64,000 nt of DNA from Bettongia penicillata ogilbyi (GCA_023548195.1 JAJHZJ010000754.1:62001-126000), one strand, 5' to 3'; counted from the stretch's first letter, positions 1 to 17,984 are shown. Numbers and translations: made by a program. Notes: generated from the sequence alone by a model not told the origin.

Positions 1-1085
1 CATTGGGAAATATTGAGTAAAGTAAGTAAAAATACAATAGAAGGTTTAAAAAAAAAAGAGGCCCAAAAGGAGAAACAGGAAAAGAAGGAAGCAGCAACTG
101 CCTGCTACAGGAAACACATCTGCTATATGATGTATCATATAATGATTAAATTAGAAGCACAGATACGATTACTCACCTTACATGCAATCTAAACAACGTA
201 CACACAGACTACAACAATATATGAAAAACTTAACAGCAACAAAATCCAGAAAAAAATAAAGAAATAAAAGATCAAAGAGGGATACAAAGGCAAACAAGAT
301 TTTTGTTAAAGTTAATACCCTTAAAAAACAAATTAAAACGAATGGAGTTTGTGGTTTTATAGAGATCAATTTTGTTCTGTGAGCATTTCAATGTTTGCTT
401 TTGTTGAGCTGTCAAGTTTAAAATAAATAAACGAATGAATGAGTGAACAGACAAATAAATAAATGGGCAAACAAACAGATAAACACATGAGAAGCCAAAG
501 GCAAAAAGGATTTAAAAATATGAACCAATGGGAAAGAGCCAATAGGAATCTTGTGAAAATTAACCAAAGGGACCGATGATGTAAGCTTCTTGTGGCTGTT
601 CACAGAACTGATTTGACAAGTGTCTTTAAATTACATTTTGTGGATAAAGTCCCAAAACTTTTATCTATCAACTAGTAGCAAATATGGAGCTTAACTCTAC
701 GGTAATAGGCTATGGGCTCACTTATTTAACCGGTTCCCACAAAAAAGTAAAGAGCTGGTGGGGTGGGAGGAAAGGATAACCAGCAACCTTGGAACAAAAA
801 GATATATAAAGCTAATCTGGTACTTTGTTAGGCTCAACAAACATGGCTTTGATATATTAATAACTCCTAGGGAAGGCAACAGCCAGCCAGCCATCAGTTA
901 AATAAGCCAGCTAAGGCTTTGAGAAGTATTAACAAGGCACAAGCTACGAATTTGCTAATTGCTAACGGACATTATTAGCCGGCTGATTAGCTACAACATA
1001 TGTCCATGGAAGCCTTGGGCTGCAAAGAGAGCAATTTTGCAGAAGGATTTTCAGAGGAAAAACTCCAATTCCTTTTTACTACTTA

Positions 1086-1229
<144 letters not shown>

Positions 1230-3164
1230 TTAAGTTTCAGGAAGCCCTGAATAAACAAGACATTTTAATGAAGGAGCCTAAAATCTTGTTCTTTAGATAG
1301 TAAAACAACTGGTGAACATTCAAGAAACACTAAGACACTGTCAGAAGCCGAATGGCTAAGAATTCATCTTTCCAACTACAATGGTAAAACCTGAACGAAG
1401 CTTCCCAGGATCAACAGTGCCCTTTCAAGCCCACAGAATTTTAGAGCATGACAAAATCATGTATAACAACTTCAGCCTGGTTCAGAACAAAGCTTTTGCC
1501 TAAGGGAGGGAAGCATTCCCAGAGTCACCATTGCATGGCTCCTCTGCAGTCCAACTTTGTGAGCCCGAGGTACACAATCAGAAGAGATTCCAGGAAGAGA
1601 CTGAACCCCAGTAGAAATGGCCCCACAGTCTCAGCAGCCCCAGCCTGAACAGTGCAGAAGAAAGGAAGCCTGGGAAATGGCTCACTGCAGAAGAAGAGGC
1701 AGCAGGGCCACACAAGACACCTGACAGTATCCCCTCCACACTGTTCCTTACTAAGTGAGCAGTCCTTTGGACCCCCTCAATGCTGCAAAGCTGATTCTGA
1801 AAAATCTCCCAGTAAGCATGTCATCTCAGCTCACACACAAGCTGAGCCACAAAAAGCTCCAAATGAAATAAATTGTACCTCACTCGCCTGAAAATGAAAT
1901 GCACCTCTAAGACAGAGATCAGTTAAGAATCCCTCCCCACTTAGGCCAATACCATTGAATCAGGACCTCTGATCTCATCTATAGCATCATGCAAAGTATC
2001 TTTCAAATTGGGGGCAGTCTCAAAGAAACACTGACTATCTAGGATTTGCAGAATTTTTGCCCTAATTATAAAGTAACCATTGACCCAAACAGCACCGACC
2101 ATCATTTAAATGAGAGGCAGTCACATGTTCATTTTACTGCCAGGAGGTATACATGTGCCTAAGGGGCACACTATGGACCAGTATTAGTATGGAGAGAATC
2201 CAAAGGAAGCAAATGGGGGTTGGACTTCAGTCTTCTCTATGGCCATAGAACAAGCCTGATTAGTTCCAGCTATCCACCTTGCAAATATGTCATTCACTGG
2301 TTATGGGGCACATTCAAGGGAGACATTTTAGTGCGTTAATATCCAGCACAACCACTCGACTAATTGGCTGAAAGATTACACTCTGGGTGCCAAATAGTGC
2401 CATTTTTGTATACAAAAGGTGACATATTTCAACACACATTGGCAACAAACAAAAAATATTAAGTTCCTTGCTTATATTCACTCGTCTATTCTGGAGTAGC
2501 CTGCATGAAAACAATCCAAGAACCTCAGAGTCCATAAATTTTAGCACTGAAATCTTAGGCTGCCTTTTATGAAATGTTCTAGAAAAGGTAGAATACATAA
2601 AAACCTACAAAATGAATTCTCTTCATTAATTCTTTCCTCAAGACCAAGAGAAATTCTTTTTGCACTATAGTAACTGTAAAAAGAGGCCAATTTTTCAAAT
2701 GAAGAGAAATTTAAGTGGGATAGGAATGACTACACAGTGACTCAAGGAATCCAGAGCTCCAACTGTACATACAGCTTGCAACTAGAGTACAACCCCAGAT
2801 GGAGCTGATTGACAGGGAGCTGGCCCGGCTTCCCAGGGACTCGGACAGCTAAATGGAGCCCTTCTGTTTCTCTGGCTGCCTGAAACACTAAGAAAAATTC
2901 CAGATGAAATTTTAAATTTTTCCATAAGTGCTTCAGGGAGGAATGTGCTTTGAGAGACTGGGAAGCAACCTAAAACTGATTCTTCCCTCCACCAGATTTC
3001 ACTGACAGCAGGATTTCCCAGACTTTTAAAAACCTGTATGAATCCAATTGCCTCACCAATTGTTTTGTAGTCAAGACTTTCAGCTGGTTAGGAAAAGGGA
3101 CAATTGCAACGCTCTGAAATCATCTGGTAATATAGATATAGAGATGGAGTTCTCTCTCTCCCCC

Positions 3165-3260
3165 CCATATATTCATATATGTAATATACATGTATATGTG
3201 TGTATACACACACATACATATACAGATATACTGAGAGATACAGATATAGATATTTTCCAT
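3165..3260. repeat. TA/CA-rich microsatellite tract
   Basis: Interrupted runs of TATA, TATG and CACA with internal symmetry, able to form short hairpins. It lies in intron 13 and has no gene function that I can see. Confidence 0.8.
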
Positions 3261-3914
3261 ATGAAGTAACTCTAGGTTCCTCCATCTTTAACTCTTCAAA
3301 AGAGAATCACAGTCTAGATTTTCTCTTGCTTTTCCCCACTCCCTGTCCTCAGGAAGCCACCAACCTGAGTCTCTATACAGTGAGAAAAAAGAAAATGAAA
3401 ACCAAATGTTCACATTAAAAAAAACTGAGGAAGCTGTCCAAAATGCTACATGTCCAAATGTCAAGAAAAAAGAAAATGATAACTAAGTTATAAGGTGGCT
3501 AAAGCAGAGGCCTTGCACTCACTTCAATTCAACAGAGGATAAAATAAAATAGCCCCTAACCTCAAAGACTTTATACTTTTAAAAAAATATAACTAAGTTA
3601 AATATTTTTTTCTTCTATGAAGGAAAAAAAATGCATTATCCACTCCAACTTAGCACTTTAAACAGTTAGGAATCTGATGGCCAATTTAAAACAGAACTGA
3701 GATGCTAGGAAAGAAGAGTCCCCACATTCATCAAAACAAGAATGTGTACCCCCTTCTCAGAAGTCCTGGAGTATTTGATGAATAACACCAACTAACATAA
3801 GAGGCCTCATCTACTCCTAAACTCAGACATCTAAGAAAACCCCAATCTTCCCAGCTAGATTCTCCTCTCCTGCCCCACTACTCCTCTAAGTCCCCTTTAC
3901 ATGTCCATTGTCTT

Positions 3915-4170
3915 TCCCCATTAGAATGTAAATCTCATGAGGTCAGGACTGGATTTTCTGGCATTTCTTTGCACCCTCAATGCTCAGCACAATGTCTAGC
4001 ACATAGGACCACCATCAAAATCATCATCGTTATCAACAAGCAATAAGTGCTTGCTGGGCACAGTGCTGTGCTAAGCACTAGGGATACAAAGGCAAACACG
4101 GTCCATGCCCAGAAGAGGCTCACAGCTTAACGGAGGGGACAGTATGCAAACAAGTGTGGACATTCAAGAC
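3915..4170. mobile_element. Two facing L2-type 3' fragments
   Basis: 3915-4005 reads as the sense 3' end of L2 (agcacaatgtctagcacat). 4030-4170 reads as an antisense L2-like end (gtgctgtgctaagcactagg) followed by the usual lines on contents counts and gggg-acagta. Both are diverged. Confidence 0.65.
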
Positions 4171-4224
4171 AAGTAAATGGGAGATACTGAGCATTTTTAA
4201 AGTGCCCTATCTTAAGAGAGACAA

Positions 4225-4430
4225 AAATATGATCATAAACTCAGAGCCAGAATGGATCTCAGATGCCACCTCTTCTGATCTCATCATTTTACAGATAAGG
4301 AAACTGGCATCCCAGAAAGGTTAGAGGATTTGGCCAGAGGCCCAACAGTGCTAACTAAGCAGCAGAGCCTGAATTAAACTTAGCTCCTCTAATCCCAAAG
4401 GCAGTGCCCAGGGCCCTTCCAAGCACACAG
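4225..4430 (-). mobile_element. MIR SINE fragment
   Basis: The plus strand reads as the reverse of MIR: cattttacagataaggaaac, then a tggccagaggcccaacagtg stretch and an agcagagcctgaatt stretch in the expected order. It is diverged. Confidence 0.75.
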
Positions 4431-5452
4431 TCCTCCCAACAACATTAGCACCTCAACGCTCCCAACCTGTGCTGGTCTAGTAACATAGTTTTAAATACAG
4501 ATTTAAAGAACTGAGAGCTTAAAAACAAAAACCTTAAAAAATCCCTGAGCCGGCCTTTGTTGGCACGTTAACCACCCAGCATTTCATAGTTGCTGCATAA
4601 GATCCTGGCAAGCAGACGGTGAAGACTAGGATCCGTTCCTGACAAACAGACCTTAAGTTCTGACTGAGCCCTGGCAATGCGGCTGCTACTTTGTTGAACT
4701 AGAAACCATCATATGCAGTGCCCATTACCATTCTACAGAAAGCTTCAGACTGTGGCCTAGATCTCTGGAAGGCAATCATAGTCATACCAACAAACCACTC
4801 TGATGTTTAGACAAGACTTCAGCAGCAGCAAGAGCTATGCTACTAAGAAAAACAGCCATTCTACTTATTTTCCTCATCTCGGCATATTCCTAATTAGCTC
4901 AGCTTTGTGTTTGATATGAATAGCTTTTAGATGGAGAGACTCCAATTTCAAATTCTTCTTCATTACCCAGATCTTATTAAAACCGAAATTTCACTGCTTC
5001 CAACTACTTACTCGACAGCACTAAAAATTGGCCACCCCAAAGCCTGAGTATTATCAGAATTCAGACTAAGAAATGAAAATCAGAGAATGAGACCCAGACC
5101 AAAGCTCTGGGGTTACAGTTATGGTCCAAAAGCTTAGGAGCTCTGCATTTTAAACTCACTGCACAATCCAAGGAAAACCAGCGCCTTCTTGTCCAGTCAT
5201 TTCCTTATCATTTCTCCTTCTAGGAGGTGAAATGGCAAGTTCATGAAAGCTCCTAATGTGTGTGAGGATCACTCTACTGCTCCATGAATCTTTCACACCT
5301 GTTCCATCAGAGAACCCTCCTACTGGGGACTGATTCCCTGCTCAAAAAGAGGTGAATGTACACAGCCACCGATATGCTTGGGGCCTGAAGAAGGACCTGC
5401 AAAGGACAGAAGGTAGCCCAAACTGAAACTGTCCTCCACTTAAAACATTTCA

Positions 5453-7617
<2,165 letters not shown>

Positions 7618-7734
7618 CTACATTCCTTCATTTGATCAGCTCTGGACAGGATCCTCTGACATGACTAAAGAAATAACCAATGGAAAACACTCTGCCAGTC
7701 TGAAAACATTATGTGAATGTAAGTGCTAAATAAG

Positions 7735-8125
7735 CTACGGACTCTTGGTCCCAGCATTCAAAGCCTGGCATAGCCTGGTTCCAAACTCCCTGTCCACCCT
7801 TACCTCATATTGGCCATTAACATCTTCTAAGTTACAGTCAAATGGGACCTAAACTAAGGTCTCTTCATCCCCTCCAGAAGGGGATGTCTTCCATCTGTCT
7901 GCTGATCTCTTTCTCTTCCTCCATCTCCTCCACGAAGTCCATACTACAAATTTTCTGTCTCTTCACATTTCTTATTCAATTCATTCACAAACATTTATTA
8001 AACATCTATTACATATGAGGAAGTCAGGCACTGCAGATACAAAGTCAAGAACAAAACAGTCCTGGCTCTCAAGGAGCCTGTTTTCTCCTGAGTGGACATA
8101 ACATGTGCCCAGCATAAGGAAAATG
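7735..8125. mobile_element. L2 fragments in both orientations
   Basis: 7735-7960 resembles sense L2 coding-end sequence (gcctggttccaaactccctg). 7965-8125 resembles an antisense L2/RTE-type 3' end (aacatttattaaacatctat, then a ctctcaaggagcctg stretch). It is diverged. Confidence 0.6.
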
Positions 8126-8184
8126 AGAGGGAGGGGAAACACACCAGAGAAACCACTTTATTTAGACCTCTTCTTCATGTCACA

Positions 8185-8820
8185 GGGCATAAGTTTAGAG
8201 CTGGAAAGGACCTGAGAGGTCACCCAGTCCAGCCCCACATGAGGAACTGAAGCATGATGATTTGGGCATTTGTCTTTCCTCCCACCAGACTAGTAATTCT
8301 CTGCATGCTATCCTCATCTCTGAAGCCCTGGCCTTAAGTACTGTGCCTTGCATGTACTGCAGGTAAAAAAGAAGAATCTGGAATTTTTGTCAAGGTGGAA
8401 AAAACTCTATCCACCAGGAAAAAAATATAACTCATTGCTGACCTCAAGAGAAGCTGGTCAGAGCCTCCCCAGAGTCACACGACTAAGTGACCAAGGCAGG
8501 ATGAAGCCCCAGGTCTTCCTGATCTTGAGGCCAGTAGACATCCCAGTGACTCTGTCTGACACTCAGCAGGCATTTAATAAATGTTGGGTGAGTTGAATTG
8601 AGTGTGGTCTATTTTAGGCCATTGGATAGTTCTCATAAATTTCTCTTATCCATGAATAGTTCATAGGAACCACAGGGTCTAGAGCTGGAGGAGACCTTGA
8701 AGACAATTTTGTCTAAACTCTTCATTTTACAGATGAAAAGTTTAGACTAAGTGACTCGGCAAGGTCACTGGTTACAAATAACAAAGCTAAGACGTGAATC
8801 CAGCTCCTCCGCCTCTGAGT
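8185..8820 (-). mobile_element. Cluster of MIR-like fragments
   Basis: Three antisense MIR-like pieces (about 8185-8260, 8430-8560, 8660-8820), recognised by agagctggaaaggacctga, tcattttacagatgaaaag and tccagctcctccgcctc. An L2-like end (aggcatttaataaatgttgg) lies at about 8565-8605. Confidence 0.65.
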
Positions 8821-9447
8821 CCAAAAAACATGGCTGAGATAAGCCAGGCCTTTGATCTCCTCCCTACACTTTCATGAGGCAGTAATAAGACAAATACCAC
8901 AAACCACAATTGGGGGGGGGCTCTGAACCTCAGTTTCCTCATATGCCTGTGGAACTTCACCTCCTATAGAAATGCAATTTGATAACATATATGAAAGCAT
9001 TAGAAAAACTGAGAAGGGCTTTACACCAGGTGAGATAAGAATGCTGCTAATGCTGATACAGGAAAAACTACATCTGTATGTGGTAAAAACAAGTCTTTTG
9101 TCCCACCTGCTGCTGAGATATAAGATAACATCAAGACTGGTAGGGTGGGTGCTAGCAGAAAAATGAGCCTGCATTTTCTGGCTTGCTCACACTGAATTTC
9201 CCTCCCATTTCTATCCCAAAACAAAGTAAACAGCCTCCCCCAAATGCCTTTGCTTCTTCAATAAGTTAAATCATATCCAAATCACTCCGTGAGTTTGCTT
9301 ATACAGGACACAGAAGGTTTAAACAGAAACCAAAGTCATTTCCTTTGGATCTGACCCTCAAAAGAAGGGAAGTGTATGAGGAAACCCTTCCCTTTACTCC
9401 ACGAAGGTCTCCCATGAAGAACTGCTACAGACCCTACAGTATATTCA

Positions 9448-9609
<162 letters not shown>

Positions 9610-9769
9610 TTAGTCCCTATGAATTGTTAAGTAAAAATCTAAATATTCAGAAAATATATCTTAGCGTCTCACTTAATGGTTATCTGGTCCAAGCTACTAA
9701 GACAAGTCAAGACTCAACTCTGGCATCTCAACACCATTAAAAAAAAACAACACAACTTTTTAAAGGGAA

Positions 9770-10200
9770 GGAAATTCAATTCAATTTAAATAATTATTAA
9801 GCACCTATCATATCTGTGGCACTAAGCTACACTTTGAAAATACTACACCACAGATAGCCCCTTCTCTGAGCTTATTATTTAAAATGAGAAAATTCATGAA
9901 CACACAAAGGCCTACAACACAAAGTGAGATGTGATGAGGATAAGTGAGGGTTTCAGGCAAAATTAAAAAGAACTGTGTGGACAGAGAGATAATATTCAGG
10001 TGGGAGTGAGGATAGAAGAAGACTTCGTGGAAAAGCTGGCATTTGTATTGAGCCTTGAAGGAAAAGAGGAATTTGAACAGTTATAGACAGAGGTGGGTTT
10101 GGGTTTGGGGGTTTTTCTGGGAGGGGAGAGCCGTTCATTCTAGAATAAGGTATATGTTGCTGGAACACTGCATGAGTAGGGGAAGTGACCCTTGAAAGTT
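9770..10200 (-). mobile_element. Diverged L2-type LINE fragment
   Basis: Antisense 3' end (taattattaagcacctatca) followed by the later L2 lines (gaagacttcgtggaaaagct and a tgagccttgaaggaaaagag stretch). Confidence 0.6.
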
Positions 10201-10404
10201 CATTTGTTTGGGGCACACATATGCTTTATTTTTCTATGATAGTAGTTGCTCATCTGCATAGAACAAGAATACGCTTGGTGTTTATGTACAGAAAAGAAAA
10301 GAAGTAATACAGAGGGAAAGAGAGTCAAGCAGGACAGCAGTTGAAGTTACATGTTGAATTTATACACATTAAAGAAAAAGCAAGCTGTAACCAATGGATT
10401 CCAG

Positions 10405-10650
10405 AAGTTAGGTGGCTCAGCAGATGAGTCACCAGACTCATCTTCCTGAGTTCAAATCCGGCCTCAGACACATACTAGCTGCGTGACCCTGGGCAAGTCA
10501 CTTCTCCCTGTTTGCCCCTGTTTCTTCATCTACAAAATGAGCTGGAGAAGGAAATGGCAAACCAGACCAGCACCTCTGACGAGAAAACTCCAAGTGAGGT
10601 CACAAAGACCTGGACACAACTGAAAATGACTGAACGATAATAAAATAACA
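10405..10650 (+). mobile_element. tRNA-RTE SINE, MAR1 type, near full length
   Basis: The head is tRNA-like (ggtggctcagcagatgagtc, ggttcaaatcc-type box near 10450, tgaccctgggcaagtcactt). The tail (gagaaggaaatggcaaacca, then acctggacacaactgaaaat) is recognisably like the BovB/RTE 3' end used by ruminant tRNA-RTE SINEs. This composite type is known in marsupials as MAR1. A GATTCC motif on both sides may be a remnant target duplication. Confidence 0.8.
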
Positions 10651-12649
10651 GATTCCCAGTTTCAGGTACAAACTTCTTTTTCTGTTCTGTTTTGGAAATG
10701 AAAATTGTTATTGTATTGTATTGTATTAGTGTCTTGAGTTCAGAATTTTTTAAATATAATTTTTATTAAAAAATAAAAACAAAAATAGTGCTTCAAAGGT
10801 TAAAATGAAAAGAAAAACTGGATAACACTGAAGTAAACAGTAGAAATATATGAATACCAGATCTGTTTCATGATTATGAGACAAATGTATTTTATCTTAC
10901 AGTACAGTGACAGAAGATGAACATGTGGTTAAGAAAAGGTAATCTCCCTCACAGAGTGGAACCAGCTGATGAACCATGAAACCAGAATGGTAAGGCATAG
11001 ACTTCAGAGGCATGTTAAAGACAGGTTATAACTTGGCCAAATACAAGTTGGAGCTTCTTCTTTCTGCTACCTGCTGTTGAGGAATGGAGAAGATAGATTT
11101 TGTTCTCTACTGCTACCTATTTTTGAGAATACAAACAGAAGACAGAAGTTACTTTCTGCCTTGCCACCTGCTACTGTTGAGAGGTAAAGAAGAAGAATCT
11201 TGGAAAGAAGCAAAATTAGTAGGTTTTTGCCAATGGTAGGACCAAGGTCACTGCCTTCTCCTAAAAGTGCCTCACCCTGCTTTAGAAGAAGGAATAAACT
11301 GAGATGCTGCTGAGCAAGCCCACATGGGCAGAGTATCACTCTATAAGAAGAAAATCAAAGACATCGTATCAGTAAATCAATTTGCCTAGCTAAGATGCCA
11401 TGACTAGTAAAGGATTAATCCAGCACAGTTTGGAACAACTCAGCTTAGCAAAAGCATCTACACAATGTTCATCAGGGATATTTTTTATGGAAAATTCCCT
11501 GAGACAGAGAGAAGACAATGAAGTCTATAAGCTATGAGCTAACTTGGCCAAATATTTTCTCTGTACATGTGTTCTATTACCCTGAGACTTTAAACATATA
11601 ACTGCTATCCCCACAGACACAAAATATATTGACTGATGTTTATGGGTGAAACAATATGTAAATATTACATATTTGCTTTGTATTTTCAATAAATGCCAGT
11701 TAAGACTGAGTATTAGTAATTGATTTATTAATGGAACATACACTGATGGGGGCTCAGGACCTACAGTTTTAGTAGAAATAGTCACCCACAAGGATCACCT
11801 CCCCAGAGAATTTGAGAATGTTGAATCACAGCTGCAATTTCTTTATGAAGAATCACCCATCTACCAGAATGGCAGCTGTTAAAGAGGAAACAAGCTGCTA
11901 GGAGAGTAAATGAGGAGGGAAAGAAGGGCACACTGAACAAGTCACATTCATGAAAAGAAGCAGTAGATTAGAACTGGATGTGACGAGATCTAAATGCCAA
12001 AATCCAGAATTTTAATTTATTCAGTAGGCAGGAGGAATCACTAAGGTTTGGGAGGAATCGACTGATGATCAGAGTCATGCATTAGGAAAATTACTCTGTC
12101 ATAGGTGTGAAGGATGGGTTGGAAACAGGATAGAGTGGAGACAGGGAAACCAATTAGGAAGTATAGTCTGTGAGAAAAGAAGTGTGAGTCTGAACTAGGG
12201 TGGTTGTAGCAATCTAGAAAGAAGATGAATAGGAAAAATATTTTAACAAAGACCTCTGATATAGGTTTCATTTCGAAGATACATAAGGAAACAAATTCAA
12301 ATTTATAAAAAGATAAAAGCCATTTCCCAATTGATAAGTGGTCTAAGGGTATAAATAGGAAGTTCTCAAAGAAGATATGCAAGCTATCAATGATCATATA
12401 AAAACGCACAAAATTTTAAAACGTAAATTTAAAATGAATTTAGTAATTTTAAAAATGCGAATTAAAGCAATTCTGAAATTGTAGCTCACACACATCGGAC
12501 TGAAAAAGTGAAATAAAGAAAAAAGACCATTGCTGGAGAGACTGTAGGAAGACAGGCACACTACTACTGTTGGTAGAACCATATGTAGGTCCAGCCATTC
12601 AGGAAAGCAATTTGGAACTATGCCTCAAAAGTCAATAAACTGCGGATAG

Positions 12650-13235
12650 CCAATCCTCAACATTTCCATGTTTAGCTTTCACAACTGGAAGCACTCCCAT
12701 GGTTTTATCATTTTCACTTTTGCATTGGCAATCATACATGTCAGTGGCTATGTGCAGTAGAGAAAGAGGCACAATGCAGGCAAGTTTATATTCACAAAAT
12801 GGAAGAAAGTATTCATGAAAGAGTTCAGGAAAATGAAATAACCTCTCAAGGGCCCAATGAGGGAATCAAAAAATGAAAAAGGGCTAAGTTTGTGAGTGAG
12901 ATGGTTATCATCCCTCCCTCCACTGTCCTTCCCACCCCACCCCCACCCTCTGGCCACAATGGAGCAAGCAGTTTGGCCTCTCCGGGTGCCCACAGAGGTA
13001 GGCTCTTGTGTTAGAAGGGGCTCAGTGCTGAGTGGCCACCTTCACCGGGCCCAGGGCCTGGCCAGTTCTGAGCTCAGACTGGACCACTCGACCCAAGGCA
13101 TGTCCTTTTCATACTGAACCACAGAGCCAAAAGGGAGATGAGAGATGGCAGGTTGCCCTTTTCCCTTTTTCACCTCAGGGTTCTTCTTCTGACATCGCAG
13201 CCCTTGTCTGTCCCTGTCCACTGCCTATTCTCTCC
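12650..13235. other. Unidentified GC-richer segment inside an L1
   Basis: This stretch separates two L1 pieces that are nearly adjacent in the L1 3' end. It is richer in G and C than its flanks from about 12900 and looks like unique sequence. It has no long convincing reading frame and no clear poly(A) at either edge. It could be a decayed retrocopy of a 3' UTR, or non-repeat DNA with the L1 pieces being separate events. Confidence 0.45.
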
Positions 13236-13344
13236 CCTACATTTCATGACAAAAATATTTATAGCAACTCTTTTTGTAGTAGCAAAGAACTGGAAACAGA
13301 GGGTGCTCATTAATTTGAGAAGGCCTGAACAAATTAGGGCATAT

Positions 13345-13605
13345 CAACGTAATGGAAGGGAAAAGGCATTTATTAAGTACTTACTATTGCCAGGCACTGT
13401 GCTAGATGCTTTACAAACATCTGGTCCTGATGACAACTCTGGGAGGTAGATGACATTATTATCCACATTTTTTTTTACAATTGAGGAAACTGAGGCAAAT
13501 GTCAAGCAACTTCCTCAGTGTGACACAAACAGTAAGTATCTGAGCCTAGGTCTGAATTTGGGCCTTCCCGATTCCAGGCCCAGCACTCTCTCCATCGAGC
13601 CCCTT
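13345..13605 (-). mobile_element. MIR/THER1-type SINE nested in L1
   Basis: The plus strand reads the full reverse order of the SINE: aggcatttattaagtactta, gccaggcactgtgctagatg, ttgaggaaactgaggcaaat, and an attccaggcccagcactctc stretch. Flanking L1 sequence resumes directly on both sides, so this SINE inserted later. Confidence 0.8.
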
Positions 13606-13846
13606 AACTGTCAGAATGATGGGGATGATTTCAGAGAAATTTGGAAAGAGCCACATGAATGGATACCAAGAGAACAATTTATACAATAATGGCCACACTG
13701 AGGGGGATTGTTCTGTGACATTTGGATTCAGTCAAAGGGCCGCACTTGAAGACCCAGAGGGGTATGCAAGTCCCCTATCCCTGGACAAGGGAGTCATCAT
13801 CATGCACAATAATTGAGGTTGCAGGATTGGACAAGATGACTAAGGA

Positions 13847-13850
<4 letters not shown>

Positions 13851-13880
<30 letters not shown>
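13851..13880. repeat. Pure (TG)15 microsatellite
   Basis: Thirty bases of uninterrupted TG in intron 9. It is likely polymorphic. Confidence 0.95.
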
Positions 13881-13885
<5 letters not shown>

Positions 13886-16429
13886 CTGAGAGAGAAAAAG
13901 AGATGGCAAATGAGAGAATCTTGTAGGATCAACCACAACTGAGGAAAGGATGAGGAGAGAGAGAGAAAAACTAAGAGAAATATGAGTAAAAGTTGAGTTG
14001 GGCTGAGGAGAATGGAGGAAGCAGCTTTTTAGCCTAATTTTCCTATACTAAATAGCTCCCCCAAGCAGAGACACAAAAGAATAATAATAATTACCCAGCA
14101 TTCAAATAGGAGCCCATGCTCATTTACATTTCTAATATGCCAAGAAAACAAAATGGGATCTATTAACTAGGTTGAGAGAATCACCCAGCAAGTTTTGTTT
14201 CCTTTCAAACATAACCTGCTATCACCTTGTTGGGAAAGAGAATATAAAATGTGGAAGTAGATGGGCTTCTCAAGTTGTCTAGTACATTTTCATATCAGTA
14301 TAGAGTTTTGCCCCAGATGCTTCCCTTGCCTAGTGCGAACATAGCTCCCACACTCTACATTTCAAAAAACTAAATAAAACAGGAAGGAAGTGCTCCATAT
14401 CCAAACTTTCCAGCACATTTAAGGATACAGGAACTACTACATATGTCACCACCAAGGAGACCCTTCCCTCAGCTACATCTGGGAACCTGAGGGGGCCAAG
14501 TTCCCCACAGTCGCTGGCTTCAATAACAGGCAGACTGAAAAAGATGGAGCCAAAAAGAGGTTTCTTGCCAACAAGGAAAGCTTTCATGCTAAATAAAGGA
14601 TGTGCTCCTGCTTACTGGCGATCCATTCTGGAACGTGCTTCCTTTCAGTACTATTTCTTTTTCCTGGGGCAGCCCCATCCTGAGCCCCAATCCACTTCCC
14701 ATAACTCTCAAAGCCCTAACTGCAGGAGGAGAAATCTGTCTTCTGCACTTACGAGCCACAGTAATTTCCAGTTAAACAATTGTCACTGAGGGGCCGAGGG
14801 GCTAATGGAAGTCCTGGAAATTGGTGACTTGTTATGATCTGCTTCTCATGGCTTTTCAGTTCAAACCTTTGCCTTCCCCTTCCCCTTGAGCATAATTCTG
14901 ATCTAAGAGTATTTTTGAAAGACTCCATACAGTTTTGATGTTCTCCATGTAAACCATTCTCCTACTCCTGATTGTACCCAGTGCAGTGCCTGGCCAGTTA
15001 AGTCCAGTAGCAGCTTCTAGTCACTCCTGAGGGTAGAGAACTCTACAGAACACAAGAAGACAAAATCATGACCCCAGAGAGCTCTGGCAGATTCCCAGAC
15101 ACCACTAGGACCTTTGGCAAATGACTGCTGAAGTTCAGGGTTATATTGTTTGCATGCTTTTATGTTCTATGTTGTTTCATTGCAGCACAAAGTATTTCAA
15201 AATCAAACACACACACATCTGATTTCTCCTCCCATGCACCTGCCCAACAAGTGAGTTGGGGAGGACATGGAAAACACCTTCCCAAATGCACAGGTAGCCT
15301 AATGGTAAGGCTAAATAGAAAGAAGGGGAAAGGGAGTACGGCTGGGTGCATGCTGGCACTGAATGAGGAAGAGCCCCTTGCCATCCAGCTGCAGCAATAC
15401 GCTACCTCTCAGTCATCTCATCTGCGTGGGACAGTTCCTCAGAGAAGAAACCAAACCAATTACTCAGAAGCCATCATAACTATTTTCTCTTCACAGCAGC
15501 ACATCCTTCAAGGACAGGAAGGAAACTGCATTTGCACTCAAGCATGAACCACAACGAAGGGCAGAACCCAAGGGAGGGAGACCTAGGCCTCAGGCTCACC
15601 CCTTCAGATTCAAGAAACCCAGAAGAGAGCATGCTCTCAGCTTTGTGAAAGCACTTCAAGGTTGGCAATAATAAATCCAAGGATAATTAATGACACCACC
15701 ATTCCGTTTGGAAGAAAGATGCTAAATTTTCATTGTGCATGACCCTCATTACAAAGGTCTTTAATGCTAGGTAGTAAGAAGCAAGCTTACGTAATGGGCT
15801 TTACAAAAAAAAAAAGTAACCTTCCAGTCCTGTACTCTCATAATATAAAAATGATCTGAAGAATGCCAACAACCATCTGTGGGCTCCAATGCCCATGCTA
15901 CAAAGGCACAAGCACTGTAAGCCAAATATCATCTATCCAAGAAATAGCTTAATATGCTTTGTATAGACATGATTGCTACAAAACAGCAAATTCAGATATA
16001 AACCATCTTCAAAAAAAAAATTCACCTCGAACACAATAATGAAAACACAGAAACCTTGCTTAATGGAAGCTTCCAGTCTGATGTTTGTGTGATCAGTGAT
16101 TACTAAACAGGACTTGAGGCACCTGACAGAATCAGGTAATCCTCCAGAAATGTCATCTCTCTCATCAAGAGATCAGTTCCATAAAAGTTCAGATTTGTTA
16201 AAGAAGATGACTCACTCCCATCATGGTCAATTTAAACCTTCCAATAGTCTCAAAATATTTCATCACAAAAACAAACAAAAAACCCTGACGCACTGCAAAA
16301 ACTAATTGAGTAGGAAGCCAGAGGCCAATGCCCAAGTCCCAGCTGCAGGGTAGCCCTGTACAGTCTCTTGACATCACACAGGTTGTTATCCCTGGGCCTC
16401 CAGGGTTCCAACTCTCCCATAATCCATCA

Positions 16430-17984
<1,555 letters not shown>

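Larger units (their letters stand above)
12230..13760 (+). mobile_element. L1 3' end broken by two insertions
   Basis: L1 3'-end sequence appears in three pieces in the right order: 12230-12650 (agccattcaggaaagcaatt), 13236-13340 (caaaaatatttatagcaact) and about 13610-13760 (ggggatgatttcagagaaat). Between them lie an unidentified GC-richer segment (12650-13235) and an antisense MIR (13345-13605). The element is antisense to PTPN11. Confidence 0.75.

Noticed and set aside
10405..10480. tRNA gene
   Set aside because: The tRNA-like A and B boxes belong to the head of a SINE, and the cloverleaf cannot be completed. The same holds for the MIR heads.
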